A DNA stretch of 52,767 nt. Source: Streptomyces sp. man185 (GTDB lineage Bacteria > Actinomycetota > Actinomycetes > Streptomycetales > Streptomycetaceae). Both the position numbers and the translations under genes were made by a program. A model generated the notes under the pieces. The model did not search any database, was not told the origin of the DNA, and saw only the letters and a list, made by a program, of their open reading frames with translations. Below are positions 33,832-41,496 of this stretch, one piece after another (position 1 is the first letter of the stretch; the number at the start of each line of letters is the position of its first letter). Where the stretch lies: NCBI GenBank assembly GCA_002551355.1, contig NTHE01000056.1, forward strand, positions 1 to 52,767, given 5' to 3'.

Positions 33832-34920
33832 GTGCATGTCGTACTCGCCGGCGGGGGGACCGCCGGACACATCGAGCCCGCGCTTGCCCTCGCAGACGCC
33901 CTGCGCAGGCAGGACCCGACCGTGGGAATCACTGCCCTCGGCACGGAACGCGGCCTGGAGACCAGGCTCGTACCCGAGCGGGGGTACGAACTGGCGCTCA
34001 TCCCCGCGGTCCCGCTGCCCCGTAAGCCCACGCCCGAACTGATCACCGTCCCGGGCCGGCTGCGCGGCACCATCAAGGCCGCCGAGCAGATCCTGGAGCG
34101 CACCAAGGCGGACTGCGTGGTCGGCTTCGGCGGCTACGTCGCCCTGCCCGGCTACCTGGCCGCCAAGCGGGCCGGCGTGCCGATCGTGGTGCACGAGGCC
34201 AACGCCCGGCCGGGCCTGGCCAACAAGATCGGCTCGCGGTACGCCCACGGGGTCGCCGTCTCCACCCCGGACAGCAAGCTGCGCGGGGCCCGCTACATCG
34301 GCATCCCGCTGCGCCGCACCATCGCCACCCTGGACCGCGCCCGGGTCCGCCCGGAGGCCCGCGCCTCCTTCGGCCTGGACCCCAACCTGCCCACGCTGCT
34401 GGTCTCCGGCGGCTCGCAGGGCGCGCGCCACCTCAACGAGGTCGTGCAGCGGGTCGCGCCGCTGCTCCAGCGCTCGGGGATCCAGATCCTCCATGTGGTC
34501 GGTCCGAAGAACGAATTGCCGCGGATCGACAACATGCCCGGGATGCCGCCCTACATCCCGGTACCGTACGTGGACCGGATGGACCTCGCGTACGCCGCGG
34601 CCGACATGATGCTCTGCCGCGCGGGCGCGATGACCGTCGCCGAACTCTCCGCCGTCGGGCTCCCCGCCGCCTACGTCCCGCTGCCCATCGGCAACGGCGA
34701 ACAGCGGCTCAACGCCCAGCCGGTGGTCAACGCCGGCGGCGGCCTGCTGGTGGACGACGCGGCGCTCACCCCGGAATGGGTGCAGGGCAACGTCCTGCCG
34801 GTGCTGTCCGACCCCCACCGGCTGTACGAAATGTCCCGTGCCGCCGCCGAGTTCGGCCGGCGCGACGCCGACGACCTGCTCGTCGGCATGGTGTACGAAG
34901 CGATTGCCGCACGCCGCTAG
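33832..34920 (+). CDS. murG: UDP-GlcNAc:lipid I GlcNAc-transferase MurG
   Basis: GT-B glycosyltransferase at the inner membrane face that converts lipid I to lipid II. The 362-residue product begins with the donor/acceptor motif G-G-G-T-A-G-H-I (7-14), then G-F-G-G-Y-V, H-E-A-N-A-R-P-G, S-G-G-S-Q-G-A-R-H-L-N-E and the UDP-GlcNAc-binding C-R-A-G-A-M-T-V-A-E-L. GTG 33832 puts the glycine loop at the expected distance. It follows the ftsW stop by 6 nt. Confidence 0.95.
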   Translation: MHVVLAGGGTAGHIEPALALADALRRQDPTVGITALGTERGLETRLVPERGYELALIPAVPLPRKPTPELITVPGRLRGTIKAAEQILERTKADCVVGFGGYVALPGYLAAKRAGVPIVVHEANARPGLANKIGSRYAHGVAVSTPDSKLRGARYIGIPLRRTIATLDRARVRPEARASFGLDPNLPTLLVSGGSQGARHLNEVVQRVAPLLQRSGIQILHVVGPKNELPRIDNMPGMPPYIPVPYVDRMDLAYAAADMMLCRAGAMTVAELSAVGLPAAYVPLPIGNGEQRLNAQPVVNAGGGLLVDDAALTPEWVQGNVLPVLSDPHRLYEMSRAAAEFGRRDADDLLVGMVYEAIAARR

Positions 34921-34940
34921 GCGTACGGCGCGATGCGGTG

Positions 34941-34968
34941 CGGACCCGGGGCGGGCGCCCCGGGTCCG
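34941..34968 (+). terminator. Strong hairpin between murG and ftsQ
   Basis: CGGACCCGGGGC (34941-34952) and GCCCCGGGTCCG (34957-34968) form a perfect 12-bp stem with a 4-nt loop. Its 3' side abuts the ftsQ ribosome site (GAAGGAGCG), so it can act as a partial terminator or as a translation control for ftsQ. Confidence 0.65.
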
Positions 34969-34982
34969 GCGAAGGAGCGAGC

Positions 34983-35777
34983 GTGGCCGGACCGACGACC
35001 GCCCAGCGCGGCGCACCCGGGCGGGCGGACACCTCCGCCCGCCCGCCGCACATCGGCCGCGAGGGGCCTCGGATCAGCCGCCGCACCCTGCTGATCCTGA
35101 TCGGTGTCGCGGTCGCCCTGTTGGCCGCGTTCGCGATCTGGGTGCTCTACGGCTCCTCCTGGCTCCGCGTCGAGAAGGTCAGCACGAGCGGAGTCGAGGT
35201 GCTGACCCGCGAGGAGGTGGAAGCGGTTGCCGCCACACCGATCGGAGCCCCGCTGGTCTCGGTGGACACCGGTGCCATGGAGCGCCGGTTGCGCCAGAAG
35301 TTGCCTCGTATCGACACGGTTGATGTCGTTCGGTCCTGGCCGCACGGCATCAGCCTTAAAGTGACGGAACGAAAGCCGGTCCTTCTGGTCGAAAAGGGCG
35401 GGAAGTTTGTGGAAGTGGACGCCGAGGGCGTGCGCTTCGCCACCGTGGACAAGGCGCCGAAGGGCGTGCCATTGCTGGAGCTGAAGCCCGAACCGTCCGC
35501 GAGCCTGCGCCGCTTCGGCGATGACCGTCTGTTGCGGGAAGCGGTCCGGGTCGCCGGCGACATTCCGGCGGGTGTCGCCGAGGAGGTCGAGGTCGTCCTG
35601 GTCTCCTCGTACGACGCGATCACCTTGCGGCTCACCCGGGATCGTGAGGTGACCTGGGGCAGCGGCGAGGACGGCCCGGTGAAGGCACGCGTCCTCGCCG
35701 CACTCATGAAGGCCGCCCCCAAAGGGGGACAGTTCGACGTAAGCGCTCCCACCGCCCCGGCGGTATCGGCGAGTTGA
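34983..35777 (+). CDS. ftsQ: Cell division protein FtsQ
   Basis: Bitopic divisome protein of 264 residues. A basic, disordered cytoplasmic tail (1-34) is followed by a span at about 35-57 and the POTRA domain (L-R-V-E-K-V-S-T-S-G-V-E-V-L-T-R-E-E-V). Next is the FtsQ beta domain with P-R-I-D-T-V-D-V-V-R-S-W-P-H-G-I-S-L-K-V-T-E-R-K-P. GTG 34983 is preceded by GAAGGAGCG. FtsQ recruits FtsL/DivIC-type proteins. Upstream of ftsZ, from which it is separated by a 276-bp regulatory region. Confidence 0.93.
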   Translation: MAGPTTAQRGAPGRADTSARPPHIGREGPRISRRTLLILIGVAVALLAAFAIWVLYGSSWLRVEKVSTSGVEVLTREEVEAVAATPIGAPLVSVDTGAMERRLRQKLPRIDTVDVVRSWPHGISLKVTERKPVLLVEKGGKFVEVDAEGVRFATVDKAPKGVPLLELKPEPSASLRRFGDDRLLREAVRVAGDIPAGVAEEVEVVLVSSYDAITLRLTRDREVTWGSGEDGPVKARVLAALMKAAPKGGQFDVSAPTAPAVSAS

Positions 35778-35786
35778 CGGGCATTT

Positions 35787-36053
35787 GTGCTGGCCAGCAC
35801 CCTGGTTGGTCAGCGCTACGGGTGATCACATAGGGTGAAAAGAAAAACGGGAGGTTCGGCGTGTTCGTTGAACGTGCGCCACTTGTCGACTTAGTGTCCT
35901 GTTCGGAAGAGTCCAGGAAGCAGACACACTGGTAACCCTAAACTTGAACGTTAGGGTTTGGGTCGGCGTTCGGACCGTCCCCATCGACATCAGTCGTCGC
36001 CGCGGGTCCACCGCAGAGCGACGACACGTAACTCGAGGCGAGAGGCCTTCGAC
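35787..36053 (+). promoter_or_regulatory. ftsZ promoter and leader region
   Basis: This non-coding stretch holds a perfect 14-bp palindrome GTGCTGGCCAGCAC (35787-35800). A plausible promoter follows, with -35 TTGAAC (35868-35873), an 18-bp spacer and -10 TAGTGT (35892-35897). There is a GACAC pentamer (35923-35927), the published core of WhiA sites, and the palindrome AACCCTAA-N9-TTAGGGTT (35934-35958). In S. coelicolor ftsZ has several promoters, one sporulation-induced, and WhiA activates ftsZ (established). The matching of elements here is inference. Confidence 0.65.
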
Positions 36054-37277
36054 GTGGCAGCACCGCAGAACTACCTCGCAGTCATCAAGGTCATCGGTGT
36101 CGGCGGCGGTGGTGTCAATGCCATCAACCGAATGATCGAGGTCGGTCTCAAGGGCGTCGAGTTCATCGCGATCAACACGGACGCACAAGCCCTGTTGATG
36201 AGCGACGCCGACGTCAAGCTCGACGTCGGCCGCGAACTCACCCGGGGCCTCGGCGCCGGGGCGAACCCGGCCGTCGGTCGTAAGGCGGCAGAGGACCACC
36301 GTGAGGAGATCGAGGAGGTCCTCAAGGGGGCCGACATGGTCTTCGTCACCGCCGGAGAAGGCGGCGGCACCGGCACCGGCGGCGCACCCGTCGTCGCCAA
36401 CATCGCGCGCTCGCTCGGCGCCCTGACGATCGGCGTGGTCACCCGCCCGTTCACCTTCGAGGGCCGGCGACGCGCGAACCAGGCGGAGGACGGCATCGCC
36501 GAACTCCGCGAAGAGGTCGACACCCTCATCGTCATTCCCAACGACCGCCTGCTGTCCATCTCGGACCGTCAGGTCAGCGTGCTCGACGCGTTCAAGTCGG
36601 CCGACCAGGTGCTGCTCTCGGGTGTCCAGGGCATCACCGACCTCATCACCACCCCCGGCCTGATCAACCTCGACTTCGCCGACGTCAAGTCGGTCATGTC
36701 CGAGGCCGGATCGGCGCTCATGGGCATCGGCTCGGCGCGCGGCGACGACCGCGCGGTGGCGGCCGCGGAGATGGCGATCTCCTCGCCCCTCCTGGAAGCC
36801 TCCATCGACGGCGCCCGCGGGGTCCTGCTCTCCATCTCCGGCGGCAGCGACCTCGGTCTCTTCGAGATCAACGAGGCCGCTCAGCTGGTGAGCGAGGCGG
36901 CGCACCCCGAGGCCAACATCATCTTCGGCGCCGTCATCGACGACGCCCTGGGCGACGAGGTGCGGGTCACCGTGATCGCCGCGGGCTTCGACGGCGGACA
37001 GCCGCCGACCCGCCGGGAGAACGTGCTCGGCGCGAACAGCAACAAGCGCGAGGAGCCGGCCACCCCGGCCAGGTCCTCCGCCGAGCCCGCGCGCCCGACG
37101 GGCGGACTCGGTTCGGTGCCCCCGCGCGAGGAGAGCCCGGCCCCGGCCGAGCCCGCCCCCGCGTCGGCCTCGAGCGAGAGCGCGCTTCCGCCCGTCCCTC
37201 CGCCGCACGTCCCGCCGGCCCGTCCCTACCAGGACACCCAGGCCGAAGAGCTGGACGTACCGGACTTCTTGAAGTGA
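36054..37277 (+). CDS. ftsZ: Cell division GTPase FtsZ
   Basis: Tubulin-like GTPase that forms vegetative and sporulation Z rings. The 407-residue product has the G-V-G-G-G-G-V-N-A-I start (15-24), the tubulin signature G-G-G-T-G-T-G-G at 103-110, and the T7 loop N-L-D-F-A-D-V-K. A variable Pro/Ala/Glu-rich linker (about 320-395) leads to the conserved C-terminal peptide L-D-V-P-D-F-L-K that binds SepF. GTG 36054 is preceded by GAGGCGAGAGG. The downstream pgeF start overlaps the stop as GTGA. Confidence 0.97.
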   Translation: MAAPQNYLAVIKVIGVGGGGVNAINRMIEVGLKGVEFIAINTDAQALLMSDADVKLDVGRELTRGLGAGANPAVGRKAAEDHREEIEEVLKGADMVFVTAGEGGGTGTGGAPVVANIARSLGALTIGVVTRPFTFEGRRRANQAEDGIAELREEVDTLIVIPNDRLLSISDRQVSVLDAFKSADQVLLSGVQGITDLITTPGLINLDFADVKSVMSEAGSALMGIGSARGDDRAVAAAEMAISSPLLEASIDGARGVLLSISGGSDLGLFEINEAAQLVSEAAHPEANIIFGAVIDDALGDEVRVTVIAAGFDGGQPPTRRENVLGANSNKREEPATPARSSAEPARPTGGLGSVPPREESPAPAEPAPASASSESALPPVPPPHVPPARPYQDTQAEELDVPDFLK

Positions 37278-38014
37278 TAGATCAGCATTGGGCGGAACCC
37301 GTCACGGGCAGCGCTCACTTCGCCTTCACCGACCGGTGGGGCGGGGTGAGCGCCGCTCCGTACGGTGAGCTCAACCTCGGCGGCGCGGTCGGTGACGACC
37401 CCGCCGCCGTCGGCGCGAACCGGGAGTGCGCCGCCCGCGACCTCGGCATCGATCCGGCGCTCGTCGTCTGGATGAACCAGGTGCACGGCCGGGACGTCGC
37501 AGTGGTGGACGGCCCCTGGGGTGCGGACGCGGAGATTCCGGCCGTGGACGCGGTGGTGACCGCCCGGCGCGGGCTGCCGCTCGCGGTCCTCACCGCCGAC
37601 TGCACCCCCGTCCTTCTCGCCGACCCGGTCGCCGGAGTCGTCGGGGCGGCGCACGCCGGGCGGCCGGGACTGGTCGCCGGAGTCGTGCCGGCGGCGGTCG
37701 AGGCCATGATCGCGCTCGGCGCACACCCCTCCCGGATCACCGCGCACACCGGACCGGCCGTCTGCGGACGGTGCTACGAGGTGCCGGAGAGGATGCGCGC
37801 CGAGGTCGCCGAGGCCGCCCCCGGCACCTGGTCCGAGACCAGCTGGGGTACCCCGGCGGTGGACGTCACCGGCGGAGTCCACGCCCAGCTCGCCGCCCTC
37901 GGCGTGACGGACCGGCACTCCTCGCCGTACTGCACCCTGGAATCGGGCGACCACTTCTCGTACCGCCGCGACCGCGTCACCGGGCGGCTCGCCGGATATG
38001 TCTGGTTGGACTGA
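37274..38014 (+). CDS. pgeF: YfiH/PgeF family peptidoglycan-editing protein (laccase domain)
   Basis: 246-residue multicopper-polyphenol-oxidase-domain protein. E. coli homologue PgeF removes mis-incorporated amino acids from muropeptide precursors (established). Metal/catalytic residues are visible in M-N-Q-V-H-G-x-D-V (His), T-A-D-C-T-P-V-L-L-A-D (Cys) and A-A-H-A-G-R-P-G (His). The last is the actinobacterial form, where other bacteria have H-A-G-W-R-G. GTG 37274 overlaps the ftsZ stop as GTGA, so its translation is tied to ftsZ. The function fits cell-wall quality control in the dcw cluster. Confidence 0.92.
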   Translation: MIDQHWAEPVTGSAHFAFTDRWGGVSAAPYGELNLGGAVGDDPAAVGANRECAARDLGIDPALVVWMNQVHGRDVAVVDGPWGADAEIPAVDAVVTARRGLPLAVLTADCTPVLLADPVAGVVGAAHAGRPGLVAGVVPAAVEAMIALGAHPSRITAHTGPAVCGRCYEVPERMRAEVAEAAPGTWSETSWGTPAVDVTGGVHAQLAALGVTDRHSSPYCTLESGDHFSYRRDRVTGRLAGYVWLD

Positions 38015-38020
38015 TAGGGC

Positions 38021-38740
38021 ATGACGGACCGTAAGGCTCAACTCGCGGCGAACCTCGCACACGTGGAGGAAAGGATCGCCTCCTCCTGTGCGGCCGCAGG
38101 TCGCAAGCGGGAGGAAGTGACCCTGATCGTGGTCACCAAGACCTACCCCGCGAGCGACGTGCGGATCCTGCACGACCTCGGTGTCCGTCATGTCGCCGAG
38201 AATCGTGACCAGGACGCGGCCCCCAAAGCCGCCGCTTGTGCGGATCTTTCGCTGACGTGGCACTTCGTCGGACAATTGCAGACGAACAAGGTTCGTTCCG
38301 TGACCAGTTATGCCGATGTGGTGCAGTCGGTGGACCGCGCCAAGCTGGTCACCGCTCTTTCCGCCGCCGCGGAGCGCGGGGAGCGCGGACTCGGCTGTCT
38401 GATCCAGGTCGCCCTGGACGCGGAGAGCGGTGAACGCGGTGAGCGCGGCGGTGTCGCGCCCGACGGGGTCGAGGAGTTGGCGGCCGCGATCGGCGCGGCT
38501 CCCGGACTCCGGCTCGACGGACTGATGACCGTGGCGCCGCTGGCGGGGGAGTACGCCGGCCGGCAACGGGCCGCGTTCGACCGGCTGATGGAAATCTCAT
38601 CCCGCCTGCGCGCCGGTCATCCGGCTGCGAACATGGTCTCCGCAGGTATGAGCGGGGACCTGGAGGACGCGGTGGCGGCCGGAGCGACACATGTACGCGT
38701 CGGTACGGCGGTACTCGGAGTCCGACCCCGGCTCGGGTAA
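38021..38740 (+). CDS. YggS/PROSC family PLP-binding protein
   Basis: 239-residue pyridoxal-phosphate homeostasis protein of the alanine-racemase-like barrel fold. PLP lysine is in V-V-T-K-T-Y-P, followed by V-A-E-N-R-D-Q, W-H-F-V-G-Q-L-Q-T-N-K, G-L-M-T-V-A-P and the phosphate-binding S-A-G-M-S-G-D-L-E-D-A-V and V-R-V-G-T segments. ATG 38021 lies 6 nt after pgeF. Between pgeF and sepF, its usual place in Gram-positive dcw clusters. It contains a run of G-E-R-G repeats (about 120-145) not needed for the fold. Confidence 0.93.
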   Translation: MTDRKAQLAANLAHVEERIASSCAAAGRKREEVTLIVVTKTYPASDVRILHDLGVRHVAENRDQDAAPKAAACADLSLTWHFVGQLQTNKVRSVTSYADVVQSVDRAKLVTALSAAAERGERGLGCLIQVALDAESGERGERGGVAPDGVEELAAAIGAAPGLRLDGLMTVAPLAGEYAGRQRAAFDRLMEISSRLRAGHPAANMVSAGMSGDLEDAVAAGATHVRVGTAVLGVRPRLG

Positions 38741-38865
38741 CGTCGCGAAGCAAGTCGGACCACAGCAGAAAATATGGTCATTCCCACTCACGGTGGGCAG
38801 ACCACAGTGGATCGCGGGCACTTGGTGACGAATGCCGATCCACCACAGAGCGGAGGACTCGGAGC

Positions 38866-39507
38866 ATGGCCGGCGCGATGCGCAAGATGGCGGTCTACCT
38901 CGGCCTCGTGGAGGACGATGGGTACGACGGTCCGGGGTTCGACCCCGATGACGAATTCGAACCTGAGCCGGAGCCCGAGCGCGACCGGCGGCGGCATCAG
39001 CCCCCGCACCAGGTGGAGCGGGAACGCGAGCGGGATCGTGAACGCGAGCGCGAAAGGGACGAACCGGTACGAGTGGTGCAACCACCCGCCCAGCGCGAAC
39101 CGGTTCAGCTCCCCGCGGAAAGCGTGCGACCCGCCCGGATCGCGCCCGTGGCATCCATCACACCTGAACGCCCGAACATGGAGAAGAACGCACCGGTGAT
39201 CATGCCCAAGGTCGTGTCCGAGCGGGAGCCGTACCGCATCACCACGCTGCACCCCAGGACCTACAACGAGGCCCGTACCATCGGGGAACACTTCCGTGAG
39301 GGCACTCCGGTGATCATGAATCTCACGGAGATGGACGATACGGACGCGAAGCGACTTGTCGACTTTGCCGCGGGACTCGTCTTCGGTCTCCATGGCAGCA
39401 TTGAACGCGTGACGCAGAAGGTGTTCCTGTTGTCGCCTGCTAACGTCGATGTCACGGCGGAGGACAAGGCCCGCATCGCAGAGGGCGGATTCTTCAACCA
39501 GAGCTGA
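38866..39507 (+). CDS. sepF: Cell division protein SepF
   Basis: 213-residue membrane anchor and bundler of FtsZ. The N-terminal amphipathic helix (M-R-K-M-A-V-Y-L-G-L) is followed by a long charged linker rich in Glu/Arg (E-R-E-R-E-R-D-R pattern, about 45-75). The C-terminal SepF domain (about 115-205) starts R-I-T-T-L-H-P-R-T-Y-N-E-A and includes P-V-I-M-N-L-T-E-M and K-R-L-V-D-F-A-A-G-L. ATG 38866 with GGAGGA at 38852-38857 is preferred over the in-frame ATG four codons later. The 125-bp gap upstream probably contains its own promoter. Confidence 0.94.
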   Translation: MAGAMRKMAVYLGLVEDDGYDGPGFDPDDEFEPEPEPERDRRRHQPPHQVERERERDRERERERDEPVRVVQPPAQREPVQLPAESVRPARIAPVASITPERPNMEKNAPVIMPKVVSEREPYRITTLHPRTYNEARTIGEHFREGTPVIMNLTEMDDTDAKRLVDFAAGLVFGLHGSIERVTQKVFLLSPANVDVTAEDKARIAEGGFFNQS

Positions 39508-39598
39508 GAACACGACACCGGGAACGACCCGGCCGTAAGGCCGGTGCCGGCCGCGAGGCCGGAGCTGACGAGAGCCAGGGGAGAGGGAAGCGCGAGAC

Positions 39599-39883
39599 AT
39601 GGGCGTCGCACTGGATGTGGTCTATATCGCGCTGATGTGTTTCCTCATCGTGCTGATCCTCCGGCTGGTCATGGACTATGTCTTCCAGTTCGCACGTTCA
39701 TGGCAACCCGGCAAGGCGATGGTGGTCGTACTTGAGGCCACCTACACTGTCACCGATCCACCGCTCAAGCTTCTGCGGCGGTTCATTCCGCCGCTGCGTC
39801 TCGGGGGCGTGGCACTCGACCTGTCCTTCTTCGTTCTGATGATCATCGTCTACATCCTGATCAGCGTTGTGGTCAGGTTGTGA
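39599..39883 (+). CDS. YggT family membrane protein
   Basis: 94-residue protein with two long hydrophobic spans (about 4-30 and 70-93). Between them is the YggT signature T-D-P-P-L-K-L-L-R-R-F-I-P-P-L-R-L-G-G-V-A-L-D-L-S. ATG 39599 follows GGGAGAGGGAAG. Between sepF and divIVA, the normal position in actinobacterial and Gram-positive clusters; its role in the envelope is not well defined. Confidence 0.92.
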   Translation: MGVALDVVYIALMCFLIVLILRLVMDYVFQFARSWQPGKAMVVVLEATYTVTDPPLKLLRRFIPPLRLGGVALDLSFFVLMIIVYILISVVVRL

Positions 39884-39932
39884 GCGATACGGTCTTGCCG
39901 ACTGCCGACGACTACGTAGAGGTGAAGAAGAG

Positions 39933-41084
39933 ATGCCGTTGACCCCCGAGGACGTGCGGAACAAGCAGTTCACGACCGTCCGCCTCCGAGAAGGCTATGA
40001 CGAGGACGAGGTCGATGCCTTTCTCGACGAGGTCGAATCGGAGCTGACCCGTCTGCTCCGTGAGAACGAGGACCTGCGCGCCAAACTGGCCGCTGCGACG
40101 CGCGCCGCCGCGCAGAACCAGCAGCAGCAACAGCAGCAGGGTATGCGCAAGCCCCCGGAGCAGCAGGATCGCCCGGGTGCGCCCGTTCCCGCCGCCATAT
40201 CTGGACCGCCGCAGCAGCAGCAGCCCCCGCAGATGGGTCCGCCCCAACTGCCCGGTGGCGCGCCGCAGCTGCCCGCAGGTCCCAGCGGCCATGGCCCCCA
40301 GGGTGGCCACGGCCCCGGTCCACAGGGCCCGCACGGCCCCGGCCCGATGCAGGGCGGTCCCATGGGTGGCCCGATGGGCGGCCCCATGGGTCAGCACCCC
40401 CAGCAGCAGCAGATGCAGCAGATGCAGCCGCCGCAGATGCAGCAGCAGGGGCAGGGTCCCGGTGGCGACAGCGCCGCCCGTGTCCTCTCGCTCGCGCAGC
40501 AGACCGCCGACCAGGCGATCGCGGAGGCCCGTTCCGAGGCCAACAAGATCGTCGGCGAGGCGCGCAGCCGTGCCGAGGGCCTGGAGCGCGACGCGCGCGC
40601 CAAGGCCGATGCCCTGGAGCGGGACGCGCAGGAGAAGCACCGCGTGGCGATGGGCTCGCTGGAGTCGGCCCGCGCGACGCTGGAGCGCAAGGTCGAGGAC
40701 CTGCGTGGCTTCGAGCGCGAGTACCGCACGCGGCTGAAGTCCTACCTGGAGAGCCAGCTGCGTCAGCTGGAGACCCAGGCGGACGACTCGCTCGCCCCGC
40801 CGCGGACGCCGGCCGCCGCTTCGCTGCCGCCGTCCCCCTCGCTGGCCCCGGCCGGTGCGGGTGCGATGGGTCACTCCATGGGCGGCTCCAACCACGGTGG
40901 CCACGGCGGCCAGCAGATGGGTGGCGGCCAGTCGATGGGCGGTGCTCCGTCCTACGGCGGTCAGCAGCAGATGTCGCCCGCGATGACCCAGCCGATGGCA
41001 CCGGTGCGGCCGCAGGCGCCGCAGCCGATGCAGCAGGCGCCGTCGCCGATGCGTGGGTTCCTGATCGACGAGGACGACAACTGA
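39933..41084 (+). CDS. divIVA: Polar growth determinant DivIVA (Wag31)
   Basis: Membrane-curvature-sensing coiled-coil protein that marks hyphal tips and directs apical wall synthesis. The 383-residue product has the conserved N-terminal domain (M-P-L-T-P-E-D-V-R-N-K-Q-F through D-E-D-E-V-D-A-F-L-D-E-V) and a first coiled coil to about residue 65. A Gln/Pro/Gly/Met-rich linker with repeated P-M-G-G units follows (about 70-180). A long second coiled coil (A-R-V-L-S-L-A-Q-Q-T-A-D-Q-A to about 285) precedes a Gly/Gln/Met-rich tail ending G-F-L-I-D-E-D-D-N. ATG 39933 follows GAAGAAGAG. Essential in S. coelicolor (established). Confidence 0.96.
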   Translation: MPLTPEDVRNKQFTTVRLREGYDEDEVDAFLDEVESELTRLLRENEDLRAKLAAATRAAAQNQQQQQQQGMRKPPEQQDRPGAPVPAAISGPPQQQQPPQMGPPQLPGGAPQLPAGPSGHGPQGGHGPGPQGPHGPGPMQGGPMGGPMGGPMGQHPQQQQMQQMQPPQMQQQGQGPGGDSAARVLSLAQQTADQAIAEARSEANKIVGEARSRAEGLERDARAKADALERDAQEKHRVAMGSLESARATLERKVEDLRGFEREYRTRLKSYLESQLRQLETQADDSLAPPRTPAAASLPPSPSLAPAGAGAMGHSMGGSNHGGHGGQQMGGGQSMGGAPSYGGQQQMSPAMTQPMAPVRPQAPQPMQQAPSPMRGFLIDEDDN

Positions 41085-41125
41085 GCGGTTCGCGCTCGCT
41101 GAGCGCGTAGCCGTCGGCAGGCTGA

Positions 41126-41163
41126 GGGCCGGGCCCCGGGATTTCCCGGGGCCCGGCCCTTTG
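41126..41163 (+). terminator. divIVA / dcw cluster terminator
   Basis: GGGCCGGGCCCCGGG (41126-41140) and CCCGGGGCCCGGCCC (41145-41159) form a perfect 15-bp stem with an ATTT loop, followed by TTT. It lies 41 nt after the divIVA stop and closes the dcw transcription unit. Confidence 0.93.
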
Positions 41164-41240
41164 GCGTGGGCGGGTGCCGTTGCGGGGTGTGAGTGGGGCG
41201 CCTGCGGCGGGCCTGTTCCCCTACCTGCCCCTTCCCGGAA

Positions 41241-41435
41241 CCGGGGCGCTGCCCCGGGCCCCGCTCCTCAAGCGCCGGAGGGGCTGAAGATCAGGGCTCC
41301 GCCCCGGACCCCGCTCCTCAAGAAAGGCGCTGGAATGGAGGGGCCGAATATCCAGCCCGTCCGGCGATTGAGGACGTCTTTTCCGCCTCGCCGGCGTTTG
41401 GGGCGCGCGGGTCCGTGGGCGGAGCCCCTGAGGGG
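41241..41435. repeat. Cluster of Streptomyces dispersed repeats, copies B-D
   Basis: Two minus-orientation copies share CCCCGCTCCTCAAG preceded by a GC-rich GGGGC(T/G)xCGCCCC hairpin (41241-41287 and 41288-41348). A plus-orientation copy follows (41351-41435) with two degenerate cores, CCGGCGATTGAGGACG and CCGGCGTTTGGGGCGCG, then a GGGCGGAGCCCC arm. Copy A lies at 1165-1214. The back-to-back arrangement suggests repeated insertion or duplication. Confidence 0.72.
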
Positions 41436-41442
41436 GTACGGG

Positions 41443-41478
41443 GAAGGGCCCGCCGGAACGGAATCCGGCGGGCCCTTC
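41443..41478 (-). terminator. ileS terminator
   Basis: GAAGGGCCCGCCGGA (41443-41457) and TCCGGCGGGCCCTTC (41464-41478) form a perfect 15-bp stem with a 6-nt loop, 18 nt beyond the ileS stop codon. Confidence 0.9.
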
Positions 41479-41496
41479 TGGTCGTGCGGGCTACCG

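Larger units (their letters stand above)
41085..41496. other. Gene-free region between divIVA and ileS
   Basis: 412 bp with no supported gene. From left to right it holds the divIVA terminator, a cluster of dispersed repeats in both orientations (41241-41435) and the ileS terminator. Confidence 0.8.
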
